Assembly: GCA_035771165.1 (NCBI GenBank)
Contig: JAWNZC010000322.1
Coordinates: 2,050,501 to 2,114,500 of the forward strand
Reading direction: 5' to 3'
DNA: 64,000 nucleotides
DNA from: Paragorgia papillata
Taxonomy: Eukaryota; Cnidaria; Anthozoa; Scleralcyonacea; Coralliidae
The notes under the pieces are model-generated. The model saw nothing but the letters and a program-made list of their open reading frames with translations. It was not told where the DNA came from and made no database searches. The position numbers and the translations under genes were made by a program. Positions 43,080 to 56,500 of the stretch are shown in pieces. Numbering within the stretch: the stretch's first letter is position 1; every line of letters starts with the position of its first letter.

Positions 43080-43523
43080 CAAAAACAAATTTACGTCTAT
43101 TTTTTTCAGTTTGAAAAAGTTTTAATTCAGGTATATTTTTACCGTTCGCCATTGGCTGTACCGCGGTCAGAGGACTCTTGGGCTATACGTACTATGCATG
43201 GTTCACGAAACGAAAGTTCTAACGCAGAAAAAGTTGTTGACCCACCCAGGGAAGTGCGTATATGTATTTTCATGTTTACATGTACACCCCACCTTAAATG
43301 TTTGTGTAGATGTTATATACATCTACACAAACATTTAAGAATTCTAAAATATTTTCGGGTTATAGAATCGGAGGCTAGAGAAATAACCAGTTTAGTTGAT
43401 ACACACGGTAACGTTTCCGAGCGTTTGGCGTATTTTGTTTACTGTTCTCAAAGGAATCGAGAACAACCAGTTCATTACTTGAAACAATACAAAAACCCTT
43501 GGAAACGTTACGTGTCAAAATAG
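43080..43523 (+). CDS. possible orphan exon, about 148 codons, unrecognised
   Basis: Open frame without stops from 43080 to TAG at 43521-43523. A pyrimidine-rich TTTTTTTCAG ends at 43109 and could be an acceptor. The frame contains LAVPRSEDSWAIRTMHGSRN and AYFVYCSQRNREQPVHYLKQ. A perfect palindrome (CTTAAATGTTTGTGTAGATG and inverse, 43290-43338) sits in the middle and looks inserted. No clear ATG and no homologue that I know. It may be a chance ORF. Confidence 0.25.
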   Translation, partial: QKQIYVYFFQFEKVLIQVYFYRSPLAVPRSEDSWAIRTMHGSRNESSNAEKVVDPPREVRICIFMFTCTPHLKCLCRCYIHLHKHLRILKYFRVIESEAREITSLVDTHGNVSERLAYFVYCSQRNREQPVHYLKQYKNPWKRYVSK

Positions 43524-44147
43524 TCCAGTTGCCACCTTATATGTTTCCTCGGGTAAAAGACAGGATTTCGCAATAATTTTTACGCGTATTAAAAGTGGAC
43601 ATTTGTCTTCTTTAAAGTAGGATTAAGGTTGGGGTTGGGTTCTCATTAGATTTTTGGTTGAGAATTAAGAACCGAAACTTCCCGAGGAATCACCCCATTT
43701 TGATGACAGAAACTATCTATTCTACATTGCCATAAAACATAAAAAGGAAATTTGAGTAAGATTGGGAAAGTTGGTGAAAGATGCCAAGGAGCTATTACTT
43801 CGGTAGTCTTTACTGGAGCTATCGAAATCATTAAAGAAATCATTAAAATTAAAACTGACAAGTTGTCAAGATATGTCAGCTATAGTTTATTTACACAAAA
43901 AATAACCGGAGCACCTTACTGTCAAATTAGCGAACAGATTATCTTTCAATATACACAATCAACTTTCTATTATTTTGGAATTATACATTTAAGAAGTGTC
44001 GTCTGTATGTTGATGTAAATCCTTGAGAGTCTTAAATAAATATTAGAGCATGCATGGAGTGTAATTATACTATCGAGTCACGCAAAGTTGGCGTTGTAAA
44101 AATCAGCGGTTAACGGAGGGCCGCTGATGTAATGTTTGATGTAGTTT

Positions 44148-44747
44148 TCAGTATTGTTGCTCGTGTATTCTCTTCACCTGTGTTTTCTTATATTTGATAC
44201 AGACACTAGACGAGGTTTCCATTTCATTATCTTTCCCCAGCCATATGTCAGATGACCAGTCAATTTTCCAGTCCTGTTCAACAATCACGAAAGGTTTCAT
44301 TGATTTCCCTCGCCGCCTAATTCGCTCAATTTCTTCGATAAACTTGTTTCTTCTTTTAAAAACTTCCCCGGTGCTTTCAACCGCCCGAAATCCGCCAAGC
44401 TTTTCGCTAAGGATACTCAATACCAAAACGGCTGAGACGATAATAACTTGGTAAACAGGATGCCACATGTTACCAGATGTGCAGCGAATAACGCATTCAG
44501 AGTAGCCATTAATATCACATACTTTAGTTTCATTCGATTTTTTATCGTTATTTGTCATTGCTTGATTCTTTCTGCCTGTTGTTGCCCCATCTAGCTTGTT
44601 TTTCTCGTCATTACAAACCAGTGACCGCGTAGACCGAGGTACTTGAACTTTTAAACACCAACAAGGCTCTGGCGTCTCTTCAATAGCATTTACAATCGCT
44701 GGAAACGCAATACAACACCCAACTGAGAGGAACAGAGCAATAAACAT
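44148..44747 (-). CDS. unrecognised small type I membrane protein, 199 aa, intronless ORF
   Basis: The ORF runs from ATG at 44747 to TGA at 44148-44150. Residues 1-21 (MFIALFLSVGCCIAFPAIVN) look like a signal peptide. Residues 22-95 form a short extracellular part with Cys in EPCWCLK, LVCNDE, KVCDINGYSECVIRC. Residues about 99-113 (YQVIIVSAVLVLSIL) are one membrane span. Residues 115-199 are a charged cytoplasmic tail with FKRRNKFIEEIERIRRRGKS, then an acidic segment. No ITAM, kinase or death domain is seen. AATAAA on the minus strand at 43891-43886 could serve as poly(A) signal. A 5' UTR intron is possible. Homology unknown. Confidence 0.55.
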   Translation of the reverse strand: MFIALFLSVGCCIAFPAIVNAIEETPEPCWCLKVQVPRSTRSLVCNDEKNKLDGATTGRKNQAMTNNDKKSNETKVCDINGYSECVIRCTSGNMWHPVYQVIIVSAVLVLSILSEKLGGFRAVESTGEVFKRRNKFIEEIERIRRRGKSMKPFVIVEQDWKIDWSSDIWLGKDNEMETSSSVCIKYKKTQVKRIHEQQY

Positions 44748-44759
44748 ACTGTTTACCTA

Positions 44760-46815
44760 ATTGAACACACGTCAGCGAGTCACCTCTGATGAAGCAGTTG
44801 GATCACAGAATCAACGTAAACACGCAATACTGAAATAAATGATAAGTGGACGTTGGATCAATAATCGCTGCGATTCTGACGTGCACGACAAGTCCTTATA
44901 AATGCACTCAGTCAAACATCCGCTCATTTGCCATTGGTCGTTCTCCAGTTACGGGTGAAGAGAGTATATTGAAGTACCGTAATACTCACTCTATGGTTGC
45001 CATGCCAGTATGTCTCCTTCGAGAATACTAAACAATTTTGTGTGGTTAATGAGTGTTACTTCCAAGGGTTGTAAGACAGGTTTGACATTTATTATACAAT
45101 ACGTAATAAAGAAAATAACTAGATGAAATCCTTGCGAGTAAGATATATAGTACACAATGAAGGTAATCCGGAAAACAAGTGTAAAATGAAATTTGTGCCT
45201 TAAGGGTGATAGTTGACAGAGATAAGGAAACAAAACACAAAGTTCCGTCAGTACTGTTTTCTTTATCTCTTTGTCAACTATATCGATCCACCCCTAATGC
45301 ATATTAAAAGCAACCTACGCACTGTGGGTTGTATGGCGACTATATACAGGCAAACACTACGACTGCTGACACTGGCGGTCTACTTGCACTGCATGACTGA
45401 TAGCTTTGAAATTCCTTTACTGCAAGTAACACAATATGCACGAAAGACAAACAGAATATATATACATTTTATTAGTAAGGAAACAAGAAATGGCCTAATG
45501 AGCGACTGGTTTACATGCAGTATAATATAGTACTTAGTACCAGTACAGTACTTAATGTGTCTAATCATAAAACGCGGGTGCTTAAGAGCAACTGTAAATG
45601 TGATTATGCAGAATATTCTCAATACTTCTAAAATTACTATAAATAGTCGCTTCATAGTGAAAATCAATAGTAATTTTCACTCACCACGTCTCACCCAGGT
45701 TATTAATCTAGTCATATAAATATCTAATTATAGCTCAGTTTGTTTGTTACTTTGTTAATCCATATTGGTCGTTTGCAATCAATCCCTTGAGATTCAGACG
45801 AAGAAACGGCGGCCATGTTGGAAGAAAACATACTTCAAATACAAGTTATTGAGATTCTTTTGTTAAAGTTCCTCCAACATGGCCGCCATGACATCAAGTG
45901 CAAACCAAGAATTGCACATTTGTGCAGTGTTTGTGCTAATAAATTGTCAGGCAAATTATTGATTAAATATCAATTGATTGCATATCCAGTTTGTTATCCA
46001 GAACTTTGATATAAGTTAATAACTCCACAATTTACCAACACATTAATAACCTGAGTTTTTTGTTACAGGCAAACATCTATTTAATAATTATATGTTTTTG
46101 CAAATTATATAGTTGGTCATTTAGTTTAGTTTAATTTGATTTATTTAGTTTAATTGATTCGTCACAAAAGACAACGTGGCAGGAGAAGGTAAACAGGACT
46201 AATGTCCCAATTGGTATACCTCCCCAATAGGCTCGCACAGCATGTGAACATTACGGTACCAATCTGAACAGAAACAAGCAGTACTTATTGTGATAAAAAA
46301 TAATGCACCAAACGTTGCTTTTCATCACCGTTTTGATACAGCTAAATTAAGTACACAAACCGGTTCGAAACTTCGACCGCATGAGCAAAACGAAATGGCG
46401 ACTTTTCGACAAACTTTCTTCACTCTAGCTCCGTCACTTGTTCGTTCTTCGTTTGTCACCGGAGTGCCTGATAAACAAACTTGCCAGCCCGCAGACACAA
46501 AAAAACCTGTTTTTTGAAAAACAATAATCCTGGCGCACACGCTACGGTTTTTGTAGTGCACTACACATTCTCGTCCCATGCAGAGGACACGATTCGTTAT
46601 TTGGTCAGTGCCAAAAATCAAGACTTTTTTTCGATTTTTGGCGCGGTCCACCACACTTTTTGGGTATACACCACACGTACATAGCCGCGTTTACACAAAC
46701 TTAGTTTTTATGTTTTGACGTGTTGCAATAAAACATTTCTTTTATATGTTTATTTATTTAATGAAGCATAAGAAATCGTCAATCGGAAAACACGTGATGT
46801 CCACAAGAAGAGTAC
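44760..46815. other. intergenic, one palindrome, otherwise nothing
   Basis: GGCGGCCATGTTGGA (45808) and TCCAACATGGCCGCC (about 45872-45886) form a foldback of about 80 bp. The overlapping ORFs at 46290-46654 on both strands have no recognisable domain. Confidence 0.45.
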
Positions 46816-46825
46816 AGACAATTTA

Positions 46826-47525
46826 GTAGCCTGCTAATACAGACTCTTCACATCGCGCCCTGGGAAAATGGACGCGAGAGAAGAGTGCTATTTAACACCA
46901 CTAATTGCGTCCCGTCAAGTTTATGTAAATTAGTTATATTATAACTAGCCGGGCGAGTGTTCTTATGTGAAATTTGTTTAGTCGGAAGCTAATATTTTAA
47001 AAAGTTTAGCTTCAAACTTCACGAAATTTACAAAAAAAATATTGTTTTGACTATATTCTTTCTGCCCGTGCAAATAAGTGTGCGTGAAAGTCAGTGTAAT
47101 AAGCAGTTAAGCTAAAGCATAAGGGAAACTAAATATTGTAAACAAAAGCTCATACAGCCATGCAAGCAGGGTTGTCTGAACTTAAGTTTACTCAAAAGTT
47201 AATTTTTCGCACAGTATAGCTTAGAACTTTACGAAGACTGGTATTTTGAACGCGTTCTTACTGCTCGTGTAAATGAATCTACGTGAAAGATTTTGAAAAG
47301 GCTACAAGTGTTGGCGAAATGTTTCTAACAGATAATAAATTTTACCGAAATGTCTGCATGCCATGTCTGATTGCATAATTAATTTGATTCTTTTCAGTAG
47401 CCAATGAGACAACTACCAAAATCTGGCAGCATAATTGGGACGCAATTAGCGGTGTTAAATAGCAGACTCTTCTCTCACGTCCAGTTTCCCAGGGCGCGAT
47501 GTGAAGAGTCTGTATTAGCAGGCTA
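46826..47525. mobile_element. 700-bp hAT-type non-autonomous element with 8-bp duplication
   Basis: TAGCCTGCTAATACAGACTC starts the left arm and is inverted at the right (AGTCTGTATTAGCAGGCTA). The arms extend about 85 bp through CATCGCGCCCTGGGAAA. ACAATTTA is duplicated at 46818-46825 and 47526-47533. It shares TAGCCTGC ends with the 68-bp hairpin at 37795. Confidence 0.88.
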
Positions 47526-47549
47526 ACAATTTAAGGGATGTTCATATTA

Positions 47550-48506
47550 GAGGTGTGTGAATCCGATCCGAACCGATTCGGACTCGGACTAAACGTTTAT
47601 CGTTCGAATCGGATTTTGTTCTTTTTTACTCGGATCGGATTTTCTTTTTTTCCCCAGATCGGATCGAATCGGATTTTGCACTTTTTTACCCGCATCAGAT
47701 TCACTTTTGTCATTGTTTTTGTCACAAAATTAACAAATTCACTAGTTGTATGCACGTTGCACAATATTTGAAGGCTATTATTACAGAAGATTATTGTCCC
47801 CGAGCCCGGGCGGAAGGCCGAAGGCCCGGAGTCCGGGTGAGGGTGATAATCTCGACGTGCGTGGAGTCCACTTACACGCGAAGGGGAACGAAATTCTGCG
47901 AGATGTTTATATGTATGTATGTATATATATATCCATCAAATCGCCAACTTTCGCGGCTCAAGCTAGCGAAACAAAATCTTTGTCAGAAAAATTGGTTTAC
48001 AAATGACCGAAAAAGGAAAACTAAGAGATGTTGCAGTGGGATGAACCAAAAAATATTAAACACGACTAGAGACCATTGAAAAAGCATGAAAAATTGCTAT
48101 AAAGATCGGAAAAGATGCCGCCAAATGTGACTGAAAAAACAAAAAGATGTTTCTTCGTGCGTCTGTTCAAAGCCAGCAAAAGACTTATGCACTGATATAT
48201 CTTGGCTCGAGAGAGAACAGTGAATTGAAAGGAACATCAACACGAACAGCTTTTCACATTTTGTAGAGAATCGATTGCTTTTTGCTAAGAACCGAACGAG
48301 AAAACCACGGAAACCAAACGCCGTAGCCCGTATGGCAGTGTTTGCAACATCTGAGGCAACTATTGCAACATATATCCGGTGTTTTAATTTTCTCGGATCG
48401 GATCGGATCGGACTACGATTTTTTGGCTTCGGATTGGATCGGATCGACAGTTTTGGCAAACCCTCGGATTACAAGGGGTCAATCCGATCCGACGCACTTC
48501 ACTAGT
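47550..48506. mobile_element. element with GAATCCGATCCGA ends and CGGATCGGAT subterminal repeats
   Basis: AGGTGTGTGAATCCGATCCG (47552) faces CAATCCGATCCGACGCACTT at the right end (about 48480-48499). Multiple CGGATCGGATT copies lie near both ends, as in hAT elements. The core 47790-48345 (CCCCGAGCCCGG..., GAAACCAAACGCCGTA) has a relative at 52805-53190. Confidence 0.6.
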
Positions 48507-48975
48507 TCATATGATCACAATAAGCGGGCTGACCCGGTAAGCGAGACGAAGTGTTCATATGGTAGTTTTCATCCGCCTATATACCGAGGAGAAATCATGA
48601 ATAAAATTAGCTTGTCCGACGATCCGTGACAAGACATCAGCCATCAAAGATCACAATTCTGTTGTATTGCACAGGTTTGTTTGCTTCAAAATCAATCCTT
48701 TTATTATACAATTGAGATTTATATTCCAATAAACAATAAAATCTTCAACTATAGTTAAATACCATAAAAAAGAACTAACTTTTTGCCCTTAATGACTTCA
48801 TCCCAGTAAGCGGGACGATGTATTCATATGGAAAATTTCATCCAGCCTACCGAGGTCTCGGCACACACAGGGTTTCTCATATGAACACAACGAAATTTTA
48901 ATACGAAAATAAGTGTGAGGCGAGATCTTGGTAAGCGGGCCAGCCCACTTACCTGAATTATATGAACACCCCATT
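48502..48975. mobile_element. TIR element (TTCATATGATCACAATAAGC ends)
   Basis: GTTCATATGATCACAATAAG and the right end ACCTGAATTATATGAACACC are inverted, with AAGCGGGCTGACCC / GGGCCAGCCCACTT inside. Related to 9581-9815. Confidence 0.6.
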
Positions 48976-49559
48976 AGAAACAATGTAAAGAAAAATTTGA
49001 CTCCCTAGTGCATGAAAAGCTCTTTATCAGACTTAAAACTGTCCTTGAACTCCCAGTCGGACTCACTTTTTTTCGCAATCGCTCAATTTATTTACCTTAG
49101 TCGTCCGACTTATTTGACTAACGTTAGATCCGCCTCACTCGATCAAGTCCAAACATTTTATGTAAATATTTCTTAACTAGGGGCAGGACCCCCACCTTCG
49201 AAGTTTAATTTGTTGCATTTTTATATGACGCGTGATTTATAATAAAACATCGCAGAGGTCAGAGGGTAAACCGTGCGTACGGTCAAAGGTTAGGGTTTCG
49301 AGGATATTAATTTTAGCTATCTTTGGATGGCTTTTTGTCTCCATTTAGGTCAATAAGTTTGATTGCTTTGTTTGGGCAAGTTTTTCGAAGATTGCAGTTT
49401 TAGTAACAGGTCACCCGCAACTTACCCTGCGAGCAGAGCTATCTTTTCCTTATTTCTTCCCTGAGAGAGAGCAAGAAAAGAAGGCTCTGGACTGGGTTCA
49501 AAATTGTAACCAAGCAACTAACGAATATACGGCAGATCCTTCTTTTCTTCCTCTCTCTC

Positions 49560-49740
49560 AGTAAACAATGGAAAACAGACTTGCTAGCTAGCCAACAACT
49601 GCAGAATAACAGTGTTAAACATCCAGAAACTGTATCTATATTTTGTTGATTTTAAACAGTATGTTTACTTTGAGTGGAGCTTGCCAGTTTTTTTGAAAAA
49701 CGATGCGCGGGCAACACCCTGAAACTCGTCTATAGACCTT
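49560..49740. repeat. inverted copy of the 16206-16420 repeat
   Basis: AACAGTGTTAAACATCCAGA and GAGTGGAGCTTGCCAGTTTT match the repeat in the THOC2 intron in reverse. Confidence 0.7.
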
Positions 49741-50422
49741 TCCGCGCGGAGCCGTGCGCAGGCAACGCCTTGAGAAATTTATCTGGCTCTCGCACAACTT
49801 CGGACATCCAAAACTTCGGACAACTTTGAACATTAGCCAATTATATTTGCCAAAATGAAAGATCACGGGATCCATTCACTTCATGCAGAAAGGTCTATTC
49901 TTAAAGGTTCTCAAATTTCGCTTTCGCAGTTCGCTGTGACATCTTTTTCTTCGTTTCGTTTAAATGTGGACGTCTTATTAGGGTTTTTATGACCAAATTT
50001 CTGTTCGCCGTTTACATTTCGAATCTTAGCGTCTCGGTCCAAATTGACGCGCCTATAATATTCTGTCAAACACACACTTTGTCGGGAATGGAACACGTTT
50101 GGCACACACACATAGCGGTATTATTATATAGAAATTACAATTTTAATAATCAACTTGTTATTGAACTACTCGCATGAATTTTTATTCCACACTTGTAAGG
50201 TTGCTTTTACTTGATGACGATGTTGGGAATGACATCGAAACCTCGTAATCTTTTCCCGCTGAATTTTCTTATTAAAAGTTTTGCTTATCAAACTAAAATT
50301 GCTTATCAATACAATAAAAACAGTAATCAATCTAATAAATGATCAATACCCATAGATTTAATAGTGCATTAAATCGATAGTAATTCAGATCTAGAGCAGC
50401 TCCCAATGTTAGAGATTCACTT

Positions 50423-50500
50423 CTAACATAGCTTAATACAGTCGAACGTTCCTTCCACACATGTGCAAAAACTGCAAGGGTTATGAATCATTTTGCCAGG
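50423..50500 (-). CDS. terminal exon: PGKM...CSFCTC...C stop
   Basis: Acceptor TTTTTCTAG (minus), phase 0, 25 codons then TAG. Five cysteines in the CxxCxC...C...C spacing of a VWC module complete the TIL exon's ending KGKTYP. Confidence 0.8.
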   Translation of the reverse strand, partial: PGKMIHNPCSFCTCVEGTFDCIKLC

Positions 50501-53500
50501 CTAGAAAAAGAATATACATCAACAGTCATAACCTTCGACAAACAAATAAATCCAATCTAATTCAAACATCATTTAAGGTGGCCTATTGTTCCTGGAAACC
50601 AGATAAAAATGCAAGTTTTCAACCTCAAAAAGAGTAGTAGTCATGGGATCTCTCCTCCGCAGAGACAGTATCAACGTATCAGCACAGGTCAAACTGTGTA
50701 TGGGATTTACAGGCGAGCTAAAGGCAAGCCGTTGTAAATCCCATACAGTTCGGCCGCGAATATTGTATCTTGCTTTTACACGGATGCATCTAAACAACCA
50801 TGTTTACCAATTATTTTGGAGATTCAAGTAATTTTAGCGGAGTATAAATCGAAGAAAAAGTTTATGCAAACTAGGACGAGGTAATTGTATCTGATTTACA
50901 GCATATTAATTAGGACTAATTTCTTTTATCTATATTCTTCAAGAATTATGAAAGTAGTAGTTAAAATATGAGCGGCCGATCTTTATGGGCATTTATGCCC
51001 ATGCCATAAAAATCGGATGCGAATATTTTATAACTTATCAAATTGTAAGTGTAAATGATGAACACTTTGTTTAAGAGTCGTAGGAAAGGTTAGATAAGAT
51101 CAGTTTAAGTCAGAAAAAGCTGAATTTAAGTCACTATATTAAGGACTTATTAACCGAGTGCGAGGTCTGTACGGGAAAATATTTGCCCGAGGTTTTCGTA
51201 CAGACCGAGCGACGAAGGGAGCGAGGTTTGTGCTATAAAACCGAGGGCAAATACTTTCCCGTACAGACCGAGCAAACGAGGTTAATAAGGAATTTATTAT
51301 ATGGCTATTCGTTCACTTTATTTTTAAGCTTCGAGCGTTGTTTTCGTCTTCGGAGTATGCTGTTTACCTTACCTGTTAACTTTTTCATGTCGCTCCATTA
51401 CACCAGTTCGGCTTTTATTTGTCATGTTTTTAGATAAACAGCTTTAGAGAAAACCAGCAGTAATGTTCCAACACATTTTATTCTTCAAAATATTTGAATA
51501 AAGATACCTAGTTCTATTTTATTTGTATTCAAATCAACTCAGAAATTTTCTCGCCAAAAATTACAGGGCCAAGAAAAAAGCGTATTGACCCGAGGTCAAT
51601 ATCGAAAATCCCAACCTCTTGGGAACCAATCAGCGTGCGTCGTTTTGCGTACGGACCGGAAATCAAACCCAGCCATATAATAAAGCGTCTTATACGTTTG
51701 ATAAAACATTGATGTTTTATTAATCAATGTTTTTAACAGTATTTACAAATATTGATTAAACATTCATTTCTTTTGAATTTTCCTTATGAATTATTAATGA
51801 ATTTGAAAATATTATTTCAAGTATTAACAAGAGCACGTACCGGATAGGTTTTTCCTTTATGACGACAAGAACAAGAAACGCGATTTTGGCATTTTCCGTC
51901 GTTCGTTACCATGTCACCAGGACAAAAACAACCATTATACTCTTTGTGAGGACATGCGCTAGTTTTAGGGTTGTCACACGTTCGTTCACATCCTCTTGTT
52001 TTTCTTACTTTTGATGCCCCATTGCTCACTAATTTCATTGTACCACGCTAAGAAAAAAAAAAGTATAAAAAAGTAACAAGGTTATTAAAAAGTAATCAAC
52101 GTTACAAAATTCTCTAACAATTACTGCGAATTCTGTTTTTCATAAAATCGACGAGGTTACATTTCCAATGATGGTATAGGAGAACTGTAATAGATTCCCA
52201 TATGCTCTTGTTCTAGCCCTTCGTATTACGTCTGACTACAAGGTGATATCACTCTGCCAGAAAATTATTTTATACAAAATCATATTTTTTTACCATTTGA
52301 ACACCGACTCCTCTTTGATACAGGAAAAAAGGTTTATTATTATAATAATACTTTTATCGGGCATTGTGGTTCAATTTGCGGGAGGGGAGACTTTAGCGGG
52401 CTTAGCCCGCTGACTTGAGCCTATCAGTTTTAACAGTTCTAAATCACTATTGGTTTGTTAGCGATAATGCAACACTCACTACCCTTGTGGAAGTTTGAGC
52501 ACCCTGGGCCCATGCGCACTTCACGCTATCTGAATGTTTACCGATGCTGTCCCACATGCGGTTGTCACCGACGATAGCATGTATATAAGTAATTGATGAA
52601 ATTCATTCAGATTGTTCCAAGCTACGCCGATCAGCGGTAGTACAGCGAAACACCGTGTCTGTAGATTGAACTATATATATATATATATATATATACGCAT
52701 TATTTTATTTAAATACTTAAATGATAAATTGCAAAACGGGTACTAAAATTATAAATGTCTAATATATTCTTAAATTGAATACTTATAATTAAAAAAAAGG
52801 TAATGCAACTAGTCCCCGAGCCCGGTGAGGGTGCTAATCCCGACACGCATGGCGTCCATTTTACACGCGTGTAGAAAAAGCGAGGGAGACGTAATCTCGG
52901 AAATATATATATATATATATATACGTGTGTGTGTGTGTGTGTGTGTTCGGCTAGCTATGTAATGAAGAAAACTATAACATCTCCAGATTTTGCGAAACAA
53001 AATGGTTTCGTTTAATAACGAAACGAAATGAAGCCAGCTGCCAGCCCTACTTAGCTTAAAAAGGAACACCGAAGAAAAGAAGACAAACAGCCGGTTTAAT
53101 ATATCATGAAGAGAAACCAGAAAAACTGAAGAAACCAAACGCCGTATGGTAAACAAAAACTCGATCTGAATTGCAGTGTTTGTGGACACTAAGTGGTCTC
53201 AAAATCATTTTAAAGTTAACGGTAGGGGATTTGTATTTATTTATTTTGCTGATTGGAATCAGCATTTATTTAATAATATATTCTGTTTAATATATTCTTA
53301 CGCCAAGAACGGCAAGACGTTTAAATAGAAACCCTTTTAGACACTCCTTAGTTTTTAAACTTAATCTATAGCAACTATCATATATACCTTGTCCTTGTGT
53401 TGCTTTCAAGCTTTCGCTTGTTTGTGCCGATGTCTGTACGTATTGTTTGAGTATGGCAAAGCAAATAAAATAAAATAAAATATACAGCTTCACGTTTTCG

Positions 53501-56500
53501 TGCTTTCCCTCAGCTCGTCCAACCGTAAGTCAACTTACTAGGCTAACTTAAAACACTAAATTAAGCTTACAGTTACATGTGGACGTGATGCCATTGACTT
53601 AATTGCATGCACTTCCTATTATATAAATGTGGTTAATTCTGCCTTTGCAAAACATGCATGCATGCATACATATGTAGGGAAGTAATTCCTTTGGAAACTT
53701 CTATATGGCTAAAAACAATATATTTTTACAACCAGAGTTTAATATGAAATCTAAGTTTTGCTTTGATATGTTCAACTTTCATTAAATCAATAAATTCTGT
53801 AATTATCCCGAGGATTACCATGTTTTTGCTGTATATGGCGGGCAATATATATTAAACATGATTTGGGATATGATTTTATTGCAAAATTAAACGCTAAAAT
53901 GTTCTTAAAATCCATAAGAAAATCTTTAAAAACTTTAAAAGATCGACTCGACGTCGCGTCTCAGCTATGAGACTGGTAATAATCTAATCGCAATATTGTA
54001 CTAAGAAGAGAAGGTCCCTCGAAGGTGAAAATTAATAAGAAATCTTCAATCAAAAATCTTCAAAATTCAAATGCCTGAAGAAGGAAACTTGCGAAAATTC
54101 TGAAAACTAACCCACGTGTAAGAACCTAGATTTTTTTCAAGTCTGGCAAAATAGGTTCTTATATTTTGGGGTAATTACTGACAATTTAGGCAAAATAGGT
54201 TCTTAATAGGTTCTTAAAATTTCTTTAAGGGAAATGCTATTGTTATATGATCAGATATATAAACCACTTTGTTATAGAGAGATTATACTGTATGTATGTA
54301 TGTAATTTCTGTAATGATATTTTTATGGAAGGGCCAAATATATAGCAAATTTATATTTTATAGTCCCACATTTTGGCTACAGCACTGTTTCATTATTCAG
54401 AGTGACTCTTCATATAAGAACCTTGTGGCTTTAGTTGGTTAAACAGGTTCTTATATTTTGGAGTATTATACAGGTTCTCAAATCACTAGGTTCTTACACG
54501 CAGGTGTTTACTGTAGCGTCACGGGCCACGCAATAACAAATATTCTATTCGATTACCCAATGTGCGTCTTGAAACCGCTTGGCTTTTATTTTCTCGGAGG
54601 AAAACTTTTTAATGAACTGCCTTTACAAATACGTAAGGCTGATAATTTTAACGATTTTAATATTAGTATACATAATTTTTTTAAACTTTAATATTTTAGA
54701 CAGAACTTCCATTTTAGCATATTTATTTGTAATTATTTGTAATTTTTCTAACTTAAATATTATAACTTTTGATAAATACAGGAAAGCCCGCGCCTGCGAT
54801 GCGCTAATGATATAACCGCATTATTCAAAATGGCTGAATTAAATGAAGGAACGCCGAACAAAGAAGAAATACAGGTCAGTCTGGCGTGCTCCTTTCCTAA
54901 ATCCTGTTATTCTGACCCACTTACAATGTGATAAGGTCCAGGTTATTAACCAATAAACACTTTTGCTTTCCTATTGCCTAACATATTTCCAAGCTTTTAG
55001 CATGCGTTGGCGTTTTAGCATATATGCAGTAGCGTAGATTTGTCGCAACTCTGCTCAGAAGCTGTTCGATGGACATTAGCAAGACGTTACTTCATAGAAA
55101 AAGGCAGTGTACTGTTTTGGTTGGCCTTCTATTTACATGCAGTTTGCGTCTTGATATTGTTGCCAAGAAAGAGTGAAAAAATACTTATAGAGAACAAAGC
55201 ATTTGTACAGGTAATAGCATAATTTTGACTGCAATTTAAAAAAAGTAAACGAGCGAGAATCTATATCAGTAATATCTTATTTGAGTTTATAGGCACTTTA
55301 ATTTTTTGCACTATGTTACGTCTTTTCTGCACTGTATTAAACTAAAGTTGCACGCCTCTCAGCCATTCATAGCTGAGAAATTTTTCACGTATTATTACAT
55401 TAGATATTAGTTGTTTACTTACATCGCACACATATTCTTCGCAGGACCTGTCGAGCACCTTCGAACCTTGGAGATAGAACTTTCCTTCAAGGAAACAAAC
55501 TTTGCAGACCTGAACGCAACGAGCGGTGCCCATCTGTTGAATAATAATAATAAAAAAGTAAATATCAACTTTTGATTATAATGATAACTGCAGTTAAGAA
55601 AAGTAAAGACTCTTCAATACAAAATTTAGATATGTTACAAGAAATATTAAAATAAATCGTTATCCCCGTATTTTGCGCTTTTGAACGACGCCATTTTAAG
55701 TTTGCGTGACTTTTGTATGACTAAATTGTCGTCAAATTGACGTTGTGACGTCAAATTTTAAAAGAAAATCCCACTGAACATCAAACTTGAGCCGTCGCAC
55801 TCACGCAAATGCGAAATGGCAGAGTTCAAGATCAAGAAGAGAAAATACGAGAATGAAGATATTAATCGAAATATATTAAGCTTGGATATACTGCCGAAAC
55901 AGAGAACGCAGTAGTCTAACGTTTCGAGCGCGAAGGCCCTTCGTCAGAGAGAAATGAAAAAGGGCCTTCGCTCGAAACGTTAGACTCCTACGTTCTCTGT
56001 TTCGGCAGTATATCTAACCTTAATATATTACGATTGTTGTTTCAACACTGCCTACGCAGCACGCTACTTTTATTTCACAATGAAGATATTACACGTGCGG
56101 GAGTTGATAAGCATGATAAAACTGAAGAAAGCGTGAATAGATAATCAGACAGGTAGAACGTAGAAAATAATAAAACAGAAAAAATTATCCAATTACAGAT
56201 GCTGCATAAACGCTTCATTCTCCAAATACGTCAACAGTTTTACTCATAACATCTAACCTCCTCTAGTTTTCTTGCAGACGTTTAAACGGGAATATTAAGG
56301 CAAAATTTACTTTACATTTATTGAAATGTTCTTCGACAACTTCGAATTTTAGTCGCCAAATTGGATTTTGCTCGTAACGGAAAATACCATCATCCAATAT
56401 CCGCGTAAACGTTTGAATAATTTCCCACGAATTTCACTCTCGTCATAGCCGGCTTACTTGAGGCCACTCTTATTACTGAGAACTTTCAGTTGAGCACAGA

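Noticed and set aside
46290..46654. Overlapping ORFs on both strands, about 75 and 109 codons
   Set aside because: No domain, no splice pattern, and equal length on both strands argue for chance.
53389..53493. Signal-peptide-like exon MKLYILFYFICFAILKQ on the minus strand
   Set aside because: The phase does not join the TIL exon downstream, and no partner exon was found.
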